Shown piece after piece: positions 1 to 4,853 of a stretch of DNA of 5,679 bases. How positions within the stretch are numbered: position 1 is the first letter of the stretch; every line of letters begins with the position of its first letter. The notes beneath the pieces were generated by a model. That model saw nothing but the letters and a program-made list of their open reading frames with translations. It was not told where the DNA came from and searched no databases. The position numbers were made by a program, and so were the translations under genes. The stretch spans positions 1 through 5,679 of the forward strand of contig CANRGI010000086.1 of NCBI GenBank assembly GCA_947630095.1. The letters run 5' to 3'. The DNA comes from an uncultured Bacilli bacterium (GTDB lineage Bacteria; Bacillota_I; Bacilli_A; RF39; UBA660).

Positions 1-222
1 TTTTTTGATTTCGTCTTCTTTACCAGCTGCCACTGCCTTTGCTAAAGTTAGCATTCCAGTTATTATTAGTAATAATGGTACAACTATCTTTATTGCAAAT
101 ATAACATACCCTGCGATTGTAAATACTGGTGTCATTTTTTGACATAATTCTTGTGCTGACACATCTGCTAATGAAAAAGTTGAGGCCATTTTTATCACTA
201 AATTTTCCATTACATTTATCAT
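1..222 (-). CDS. Small VirB2/TrbC-like membrane protein, partial (C-terminus beyond left edge)
   Basis: An open frame starts with ATG at 222 and runs 74 codons to base 1 without a stop, so the C-terminus is missing. AGGA (231-234) lies 8 nt upstream of this ATG, which is why it is preferred over in-frame Mets at codons 5 and 12. The N-terminal 30 residues are polar to amphipathic. A hydrophobic stretch at about 34-64 (rich in V, I, L, with Pro49 and Gly56) is followed by a charged segment, GKEDEIKK. This layout resembles small VirB2/TrbC-like pilin or channel proteins of Firmicutes, in which a hydrophobic segment is followed by a K/E-rich loop and a second helix. That assignment is pattern recognition only. 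The gene lies 81 nt downstream of the TadZ/CpaE-like gene and has its own promoter at 254-282, so it need not belong to the pilus. It could equally be a holin-like or unknown membrane protein. Confidence 0.6.
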   Translation of the reverse strand, partial: MINVMENLVIKMASTFSLADVSAQELCQKMTPVFTIAGYVIFAIKIVVPLLLIITGMLTLAKAVAAGKEDEIKK

Positions 223-253
223 ATACGTCTTCCTCTCTTTCTTCTTTATTTAA

Positions 254-282
254 ATTTTAATATATATTTTTAATATTGTCAA
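254..282 (-). promoter_or_regulatory. Sigma-A promoter of the VirB2-like gene
   Basis: On the minus strand, a perfect -35 box TTGACA (277-282) is separated by exactly 17 nt from TAAAAT (254-259). The expected transcription start is near 247, giving a leader of about 25 nt before the ATG at 222, with a ribosome binding site inside it. The promoter sits immediately after the stop codon of the TadZ/CpaE-like gene (304-306). No convincing terminator hairpin is visible between that stop and this promoter, so read-through from the upstream operon may add to expression. Confidence 0.75.
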
Positions 283-303
283 ATGATATCCATTTACTTT
301 ACA

Positions 304-1296
304 TTAAAATTTAAACATACCTAATAATTTATTTTTCGAACTATCGTCGTCGTCAGCGCCTATGCTTTGTTTAGCGAAGCCAAGTTTTGATAATAGTCCA
401 TTAATTTCTCTGCTAGTTGTTTTTCTATCGTCTATAGATGGTAAATTATAGAATATTTTAGCTTTTGCCTCATATTCAAATACAGTTAAGTCACTATGAG
501 ATATATGACTTTGATTTAGAACAATTTTATCTGCACTGTGTTTTTCAAATACTCTTCTATCCCTTTTCATTAATCTATTTAATTTTAATATTGATGGCTC
601 AATTAAATAGATTACATCATTACATATCGTAGGGTCTGAATAGTTATTCAAATCTATTAACACAACATTACAGTCACGTTTTTTCATTATTTCTTTAGGC
701 AAATCTATTGAATTTGTAGAAATCATATCTTTTTCGTTGAAATAAAAGAAATCCCTTTTATCAACTTCTATTGCTGTAACTGCATAATTTGCTTCTAAAT
801 GCTTTTTCATTAGATAACATAGTGTTGTTGCACCAGCACCTTCAGTAAGGTTTTTAATTCCAATTATTCTAGTTCTACTAGATAAAGCACTATCCTCAAC
901 ATAAGATGTATCACCGTTAATGTTGTGAATATGTGCAACATCTCTATAACTATTAGGATTTTGAAGCAAATAATTAATTCCTTCAATATTTCTAGTAAAG
1001 TTATATATACCCATTGAAATTAACTTTGATAGGTAGCCACTAGTGGAACTCTCTTCACTATCGTCTAAAAGTAATATTACTTTTCCCATATCTAAATTAA
1101 TACTCAATTTTTGTAGTACATCTAAATTTGTATAATCTCTTAGGGCTGTTATATCTAAAATCATTCTATCGAAATAGAAATTTGAGAATTCATTTATGAT
1201 ATAATCCACATCATAAACACCTTCTAATGATTTTATGATTTCGATGTTAAGTCCTCCAAGCATTTCTCTATATTTATTTGCTATTATTACATTCAT
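304..1296 (-). CDS. TadZ/CpaE-like atypical P-loop ATPase
   Basis: A 330-aa protein with the two-part layout of TadZ/CpaE, the pilus-localisation factor of Tad systems. Residues 1-125 look like a degenerate receiver domain of alternating strands and helices, with Asp48 in ILDIT and LLLDDS at 75-80. Residues 143-305 form a MinD/ParA-like domain. Its Walker A-like loop EGAGATT (152-158) lacks both the signature and the catalytic lysine. It is followed by a switch-like VDKRD at 178-182 and a Walker B-like VVLID at 211-215. Loss of the lysine is known in the TadZ/CpaE family, so this is a family trait and not damage. The C-terminus adds a short acidic and basic tail (ADDDDSSKNK). The protein should be cytoplasmic and membrane-associated, marking the pilus assembly site. 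It is third in the pilin operon, 14 nt after the previous gene, with AAGGAAGG at 1302-1309 as ribosome binding site. The family call is confident; nucleotide binding is uncertain. Confidence 0.82.
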   Translation of the reverse strand: MNVIIANKYREMLGGLNIEIIKSLEGVYDVDYIINEFSNFYFDRMILDITALRDYTNLDVLQKLSINLDMGKVILLLDDSEESSTSGYLSKLISMGIYNFTRNIEGINYLLQNPNSYRDVAHIHNINGDTSYVEDSALSSRTRIIGIKNLTEGAGATTLCYLMKKHLEANYAVTAIEVDKRDFFYFNEKDMISTNSIDLPKEIMKKRDCNVVLIDLNNYSDPTICNDVIYLIEPSILKLNRLMKRDRRVFEKHSADKIVLNQSHISHSDLTVFEYEAKAKIFYNLPSIDDRKTTSREINGLLSKLGFAKQSIGADDDDSSKNKLLGMFKF

Positions 1297-1310
1297 AAAA
1301 ACCTTCCTTT

Positions 1311-1805
1311 TTAATAATCCCTAGAACATGCTAAATCGTCGTCTTGCGTTCTGTATATTACCTTAGTTTCACCACTTATAGGAATAATAAATTTAAGATT
1401 TACAATTGGTAGTTCCATTTTGATAAATGTTTGTACCCTATAGTATGCACCTTTTCTAGTACATAATTTCTTTACACAGTAGCCGCCTTGATGCCAGAAT
1501 TCTGGTTGTTTATCAAAGCATTTCTCTGCTGGTGTATCTGATGCTGCATACCCAGTATCTCTTAAATAATAATATATTTTATCCTCAGTAGTTTTCGCAT
1601 TTTTTAACTCGTCGTCAGATATTGAGTCTAAATTTGAATACCTACTTGCAGTAAAACCCTCATTTTCCTCTATCAGGTTAATAAGTTTATTTTTTGCTTT
1701 AAAAGCCTTGGTATAATTTATAGATACTGCTAAATATGCTGCAAATAATACTATAAATAACATTACGAACCCAAGTATCCATGTTCCACCAATTGATTCT
1801 TTCAT
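1311..1805 (-). CDS. TadE-like minor pilin / pseudopilin candidate
   Basis: A 164-aa protein with a very short leader (MKESIG), one N-terminal transmembrane helix (about 8-30), then a helical charged stretch (31-80) and a soluble domain. The domain ends in strand-like segments, including ELPIVNLKFIIPISGETKVIY (131-151 region), reminiscent of the beta part of TadE/TadF-type minor pilins. Cysteines at 96, 110, 115 and 160 could form two disulfides outside the cell. A prepilin-like cut after Gly6 or Gly7 is plausible, but the usual Glu at +5 is absent. The gene lies between the cysteine-rich pilin candidate and the TadZ/CpaE-like gene. AAGGAG (1815-1820) directly precedes, in transcript order, a 9-nt spacer to the ATG and abuts the upstream stop codon. 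Predicted role: minor pilin or tip/initiation component. It is assigned from topology and context, without a recognised domain signature. Confidence 0.65.
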   Translation of the reverse strand: MKESIGGTWILGFVMLFIVLFAAYLAVSINYTKAFKAKNKLINLIEENEGFTASRYSNLDSISDDELKNAKTTEDKIYYYLRDTGYAASDTPAEKCFDKQPEFWHQGGYCVKKLCTRKGAYYRVQTFIKMELPIVNLKFIIPISGETKVIYRTQDDDLACSRDY

Positions 1806-1820
1806 TTATTTTTACTCCTT

Positions 1821-2120
1821 TTAATTTTGTTTAATACTATCTACTGCCTCACAATTTGCTGTACTATATCCTGATGTTCCTTCTTTACAACAAGCCCAGC
1901 AGTCTGTTCTATCGCTACTAGCACCACAAATTGTTTTAGAATCATTACCATTTCCAGTTAATTTAACTGCTTCATATCCAGTTCCGTATACATTACAAGT
2001 TTGTTGAACGATAGTTCTTTGAATCATAGGCCATACGAATACATAGAATAGTCCGGCAACTGCTGCTATTGCTATAACAACCAATACTGTCATATTTAAT
2101 TCACCTGTAGCTTCTTTCAT
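1821..2120 (-). CDS. Cysteine-rich pilin-like protein (candidate major pilin)
   Basis: A 99-aa protein beginning MKEATGELNM, followed by a hydrophobic helix (about 9-31, rich in V, I, A, ending VFVWP) and a small polar domain. The domain has six cysteines (42, 65, 74, 77, 78, 90), including a CxxCC cluster. Size, single N-terminal helix and first place in the operon suit a Flp/Tad-type pilin. The leader would be only 5-6 residues if cut after Gly6, and position +5 is Thr where Flp pilins usually have Glu, so processing may differ or be absent. It has the strongest expression signals of the window: a good sigma-A promoter (2156-2184) and a GAGGAGGAGG ribosome binding site (about 2127-2138). 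The 15-nt gap to the next gene shows co-transcription. Alternatives are a minor pilin or an unrelated secreted small protein. The function is inferred from topology and neighbours. Confidence 0.65.
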   Translation of the reverse strand: MKEATGELNMTVLVVIAIAAVAGLFYVFVWPMIQRTIVQQTCNVYGTGYEAVKLTGNGNDSKTICGASSDRTDCWACCKEGTSGYSTANCEAVDSIKQN

Positions 2121-2126
2121 TTATTT

Positions 2127-2138
2127 ACCTCCTCCTCT
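2127..2138 (-). promoter_or_regulatory. Extended Shine-Dalgarno of the pilin gene
   Basis: The transcript carries AGAGGAGGAGGT ending 6 nt before the ATG at 2120. It contains two overlapping GGAGG cores, the best ribosome binding site in the window, in keeping with a highly expressed structural subunit. Confidence 0.7.
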
Positions 2139-2155
2139 ATATTATTACAATATTT

Positions 2156-2184
2156 ATTATACTTTAAACATTTTTATTAATCAA
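2156..2184 (-). promoter_or_regulatory. Sigma-A promoter of the pilin operon
   Basis: On the minus strand, -35 TTGATT (2179-2184) and -10 TATAAT (2156-2161) are separated by exactly 17 nt. The predicted start is near 2149, giving a leader of about 28 nt with the ribosome binding site. The region upstream (about 2185-2266) is gene-free and made largely of A and T runs, as in UP-element-like promoters. The operon downstream contains the pilin-like, TadE-like and TadZ/CpaE-like genes. Confidence 0.75.
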
Positions 2185-2230
2185 GTTTTTATGTAAAAAT
2201 TAACACATTTTTTTCATTTTGATAATTTTT

Positions 2231-2248
2231 TTGTCAATAATTTAACAA
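2231..2248. repeat. Imperfect inverted repeat upstream of the pilin promoter
   Basis: Minus-strand reading is TTGTTAA-ATTA-TTGACAA, two 7-nt arms with one mismatch and a 4-nt centre. It lies about 80-100 nt upstream of the predicted pilin transcription start and has no U-tract of terminator type. It could be an operator for a regulator. In sequence this AT-rich it could also arise by chance. Confidence 0.3.
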
Positions 2249-2266
2249 TTTTTTACTATAATATTT

Positions 2267-2303
2267 AAAAACAAAAGAGATAAATCATACTCGAATATCT
2301 CTT
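2267..2303 (-). terminator. Rho-independent terminator after the HTH pair
   Basis: In the minus-strand transcript, AAGAGATA (2296-2303) pairs perfectly with TATCTCTT (2275-2282) across a 13-nt loop. TTGTTTTT (2267-2274) follows at once. The 5' arm overlaps the stop codon of the HigA-like gene. The stem is AT-rich and therefore weak, but position, symmetry and U-tract all fit. It would isolate the HTH unit from the pilin operon. Confidence 0.6.
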
Positions 2304-2556
2304 ATTTATCTAATAACTCTTTATTATAATTACTTTGTAAATTAATCCAAAATTCTTTTGGAATTGCAAAAGCAAATTCTAAAGCATTTGCAAATTTAGT
2401 AGATATATTTTTTTTACCACTTATAATTTCACTAATATGTTTAGCAGAATAGCCTGTTCTAATTGCTAATTCTTCTTGTGTTATTCCTTTGTCTTCTAAT
2501 AATTCCTTAATTGTTTCTCCTGGGTGTATTATCAAATCAATATATAATTTATTCAT
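2302..2556 (-). CDS. HigA-like XRE-family antitoxin/regulator
   Basis: An 84-aa single-domain DNA-binding protein. HPGE (residues 11-14) opens the domain, the helix-turn-helix runs about 25-52 (ITQEELA...SAKHISEIISGKK), and IPKEFWINLQSNY (65-77) closes it. This is the HigA/VapI pattern, also found as the N-terminal domain of longer HigA-ImmA/IrrE fusions. The protein stops just where such fusions continue. An in-frame GTG at 2568 would add four residues, but that GTG lies inside AAGGAAGTGAT (2564-2574), a near-perfect Shine-Dalgarno sequence placed 7 nt from the ATG at 2556. The ATG is therefore chosen. The Shine-Dalgarno overlaps the TAA of the upstream HTH gene, so the two are co-transcribed and probably coupled. 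HigA normally follows a HigB toxin; none is present. Likely role: transcriptional repressor or orphan antitoxin. Confidence 0.8.
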   Translation of the reverse strand: MNKLYIDLIIHPGETIKELLEDKGITQEELAIRTGYSAKHISEIISGKKNISTKFANALEFAFAIPKEFWINLQSNYNKELLDK

Positions 2557-2563
2557 ATTTTCT

Positions 2564-2574
2564 ATCACTTCCTT
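2564..2574 (-). promoter_or_regulatory. Shine-Dalgarno that fixes the HigA-like start
   Basis: The transcript reads AAGGAAGTGAT, one mismatch from AAGGAGGTGAT, the complement of the 16S rRNA tail. It ends 7 nt before the ATG at 2556 and overlaps both the upstream TAA (2573-2575) and the GTG at 2566-2568, which makes that GTG an unlikely start. Confidence 0.7.
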
Positions 2575-3022
2575 ATATTTTGTTACTTAATAAGCGGTTT
2601 TTTACTTTTCTTAAGATACGTTTATAAGCATTTTCAGATAAATTTGATTTATTTTTTATTAATAAATCATACATTATATTCGGATTTTCACTTAATTTTA
2701 TAACTAAATCAACTGATTCTGTTTGTATAGAACCATTTTCAAATCTATGTACTTCAGTTTCTTCAACACCAATTGATAAAGCAAATTCCTTTTGATTCAT
2801 ATCATACTTTTTTCTTATATTCTTTATTTCGTCAGAAGTTAATAAATTCATTTCTTTTTTATATATATCATATAGTCTAATATCATTTTCTATTTCAATA
2901 TTTCTATCAAATACCTCCTCTCCTGTTATTGGGTCTATTAGGTAATATTCGTCAAATTCTATAGTTTTACCCTTAACATTTGTTTTAACTTTTCTTATTT
3001 TAATATTCTCTTTATTATTCAT
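2573..3022 (-). CDS. MqsA-like HTH protein lacking the zinc-finger cysteines
   Basis: A 149-aa protein with a helix-turn-helix of MqsA type at about 61-112. The order LTSDEIKNIRKKY, NQKEFALSIGV, VHRFENGSIQTES matches the family pattern of MqsA and of the HTH part of Panacea (SocA-like, DUF4065) antitoxin proteins. Residues 14-45 (VKGKTIEFDEYYLIDPITGEEVFD) align by eye with the zinc-finger region of MqsA, but the protein has no cysteine at all; Asp30 and Thr33 stand where C-x-x-C would be. The C-terminus (113-149) is a basic helical tail, with no room for a Panacea domain. It is the first gene of a two-gene unit with its own promoter, and AAGGGGTGG (3029-3037) lies 6 nt before the ATG. Probable role: DNA-binding antitoxin or autorepressor. 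No MqsR toxin is adjacent. It may be a truncated Panacea-type protein. Confidence 0.72.
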   Translation of the reverse strand: MNNKENIKIRKVKTNVKGKTIEFDEYYLIDPITGEEVFDRNIEIENDIRLYDIYKKEMNLLTSDEIKNIRKKYDMNQKEFALSIGVEETEVHRFENGSIQTESVDLVIKLSENPNIMYDLLIKNKSNLSENAYKRILRKVKNRLLSNKI

Positions 3023-3046
3023 AATATTCCACCCCTTCTATAGATA

Positions 3047-3075
3047 ATTATACAATTAAATTTCTATACTTACAA
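3047..3075 (-). promoter_or_regulatory. Sigma-A promoter of the HTH pair, with a possible operator
   Basis: On the minus strand, -35 TTGTAA (3070-3075) and -10 TATAAT (3047-3052) are 17 nt apart. The predicted start is near 3040, just before the ribosome binding site, so the leader is very short (about 18 nt). An imperfect inverted repeat TATAxTT-(6)-AAxTATA at 3065-3084 covers the -35 box, where an autoregulating HTH protein could block RNA polymerase. The promoter is strongly supported; the operator is a guess. Confidence 0.65.
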
Positions 3076-3102
3076 TGAATTATACATTTTTCTACAAAAA
3101 TT

Positions 3103-3131
3103 AAAAACTATCCTTAAATTGGATAGCCTTT
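3103..3131 (-). terminator. Rho-independent terminator of the ATPase-TadB-TadC unit
   Basis: In the minus-strand transcript, CTATCC (3121-3126) pairs with GGATAG (3108-3113) across a 7-nt loop. The stem can be extended by two G-U and several A-U pairs (AAAAGG with UUUUU). A U-tract (3103-3107) follows, with a second T run just beyond (3096-3100). It lies about 14 nt after the TAG stop of the TadC-like gene. Confidence 0.78.
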
Positions 3132-3144
3132 TAACTATTCTAAA

Positions 3145-3936
3145 CTATTGAGCCATAAATGCTTGTACAATTGCAAATACAAGTATTATCATTACACCTG
3201 CGCCAGTTGATGCTAGCATAACCATTGTTTTCTTTTCCATCTTGTCAAGTCTTTCCTTATATTTTAATTCCCTACTCTTTTGTTGAAGATTAGAAATTGT
3301 TTTTGAGAATGCTAATAATTGCTCTTGTTTATTTTCTTGACTTCCTAAGCCAAGTCTATATAAAAGTCGCATCATTCTCATTGAATCTCTAACTGGATAC
3401 TTTATAGCAAAAGCCATATAAGGGTCAACTGTCATATCACCGGCATTAATACGTGAAACTAGTTCTTTTATACCAGATTTGAACAATTTAGGTGCTTGAT
3501 CTATACTTTTACTTAAAGCAACTGGAACTGTATAGTGTTGAATTAATATTTCCAAACTCTTTAAATAATATGGTAGTAATAAATCTATTTCGTGTAAATG
3601 TGCTTTATAATAACTTTTTAATTTTGTATAACCTTGTTTAAAAATTAACCAAGCAACTACAAAGCATAAGATTAGACTAAGGAAGTTTAAATTAGATATA
3701 AATATTACTACTAAAAATACTAAAACTAGTAATCCATTTTTTACCCTTTTTTCAAAAAGTATTTCTGGGTCCGCTTCGTCACCATATCTTGCTGCGACTA
3801 AGAAGTCATAATCGTCTTCTTTTAATAATTTAAATAATTTTTCATTATCCTTTATAAATTGATTTCCATCAATTTTACCTTGAACAAATAATAATATTAC
3901 AAGCAATACGCCTATAATAGGAATTTCTATCATCAT
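3145..3936 (-). CDS. TadC-like pilus assembly membrane protein (type II secretion F family)
   Basis: A 263-aa inner-membrane platform protein. Predicted helices lie at 4-19, two at about 67-100, and a last one at 237-261. The cytoplasmic part at about 115-235 has the T2SF/GspF-like helical pattern: LLPYYLKSLEILIQ, then VPVALSKSIDQAPK, then a charged amphipathic stretch with YKERLDKMEKKT before the last helix. The first ATG (3934-3936) overlaps the TGA of the TadB-like gene (ATGA, 3933-3936), and a second ATG follows at once (3931-3933). GGGTG upstream is a weak ribosome binding site, better spaced for the second ATG, so translation probably depends on coupling to the gene before. With TadB it would form the platform on which the CpaF/TadA ATPase acts. 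The stop is TAG. Last gene before the terminator. Confidence 0.78.
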   Translation of the reverse strand: MMIEIPIIGVLLVILLFVQGKIDGNQFIKDNEKLFKLLKEDDYDFLVAARYGDEADPEILFEKRVKNGLLVLVFLVVIFISNLNFLSLILCFVVAWLIFKQGYTKLKSYYKAHLHEIDLLLPYYLKSLEILIQHYTVPVALSKSIDQAPKLFKSGIKELVSRINAGDMTVDPYMAFAIKYPVRDSMRMMRLLYRLGLGSQENKQEQLLAFSKTISNLQQKSRELKYKERLDKMEKKTMVMLASTGAGVMIILVFAIVQAFMAQ

Positions 3937-4832
3937 TCTGCACCCACATCCTCGTTATAATATTTTTCCCCAGATACAAGGAAATAAGTGTTTATAAATA
4001 TTACAGCATGTAACATTAGTTGTACATACCATTCACTTATAAGTGTCATATAACTATCGTTTCCTAATAGTATTTGAATTAATGCAACTAAGAAATAAAG
4101 GATAAAACCGAAAGTTACAAATTGTTTATGGAAGTTTTGTCTATCTATTCTATCTCTATAAACGCCTTCAACTAGAGCATCTATGTCTTGTTGCATATTT
4201 TCTAGTGATTCTCCTGAATCTTTTGCACCTTCTTTGGTTATTTGTAAGAAAAGTTGGTGCATATTCTTTACTACATAAAAATCATATTTTGAATTCATAA
4301 AATCTATGGCATCGTCGATAGTAGAACTTGAATATGCTATTTCTATCATTTCTTTTACATCTTGTAAAACTGGATCTTCAAGGACACCACTATCTCTTAC
4401 ACCTTCAAGTGATTTAACAAATGATTGTGTTGTTGTAAATTCCATTATAGTATTTGTTGTATATACTTGAATTTCCTCGAAAATATACTCACTATAAACT
4501 TTACTACATCTTAAGAAAGTCAAGTATGGTATAAATAATACTGCCGCAATGGCATATATAACTGATATTACTATATTATAGAAATATAAATAAGTAATAA
4601 TTGCTGCTCCACCTGCAAAGAATATTATTTGAATAATATATTGTCTTACAGAGTATTCTTGGCCAAGTTCTTTGGCTTTTTCTCTAACCACTTTAAATGA
4701 GTATGGAGCATATTTATTATATATTTCACTTATTCCGCCGGATACAAATTTATAAAATTTTTCTCCTGCACTTTTTCTATATATTACTAGGAATACTATT
4801 AAAAATACTACTATCCAAAATTCAATATACAT
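3933..4832 (-). CDS. TadB-like pilus assembly membrane protein (type II secretion F family)
   Basis: A 299-aa membrane protein with a predicted helix at 4-18, a pair at about 65-106, a cytoplasmic helical T2SF domain at about 115-232, and a C-terminal pair at about 239-256 and 267-287. The cytoplasmic domain begins EEIQVYTTNTIMEF and includes the segment SFVKSLEGVRDSG, the usual amphipathic pattern of TadB/GspF proteins. It ends with EGVYRDRIDRQNF before the membrane. It should pair with the TadC-like protein to form the assembly platform in the cytoplasmic membrane. The GAGGTG ribosome binding site (4838-4843) lies 5 nt before the ATG. The gap after the ATPase stop is 21 nt and the TGA stop overlaps the next start, so the three genes are one operon. 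TadB and TadC are told apart here by gene order and topology only. Confidence 0.8.
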   Translation of the reverse strand: MYIEFWIVVFLIVFLVIYRKSAGEKFYKFVSGGISEIYNKYAPYSFKVVREKAKELGQEYSVRQYIIQIIFFAGGAAIITYLYFYNIVISVIYAIAAVLFIPYLTFLRCSKVYSEYIFEEIQVYTTNTIMEFTTTQSFVKSLEGVRDSGVLEDPVLQDVKEMIEIAYSSSTIDDAIDFMNSKYDFYVVKNMHQLFLQITKEGAKDSGESLENMQQDIDALVEGVYRDRIDRQNFHKQFVTFGFILYFLVALIQILLGNDSYMTLISEWYVQLMLHAVIFINTYFLVSGEKYYNEDVGAE

Positions 4833-4853
4833 GATTTCACCTCTTTTTCTTTT

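Noticed and set aside
223..303. Terminator between the TadZ/CpaE-like gene and the VirB2-like gene
   Set aside because: Only A/T-rich sequence with no convincing stem and U-tract; the promoter elements explain it better.
2121..2301. Possible remainder of an ImmA/IrrE domain after the HigA-like gene
   Set aside because: The region is full of stops, consists of A/T runs, and holds the terminator and the pilin promoter, so a frameshifted continuation is not supported.
2302..2568. GTG start four codons upstream for the HigA-like gene
   Set aside because: The GTG sits within the Shine-Dalgarno sequence AAGGAAGTGAT, with no spacing left for a ribosome; the ATG at 2556 is correctly spaced.
2302..3022. 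Classic HigBA or MqsRA toxin-antitoxin operon
   Set aside because: Both genes encode antitoxin-type HTH proteins; no RelE/HigB- or MqsR-like frame is present in or beside the unit.
3933..3935. TGA read as tryptophan (Mollicutes code)
   Set aside because: TGG encodes Trp in the genes here and this TGA ends the TadB-like frame in a typical ATGA start-stop overlap.
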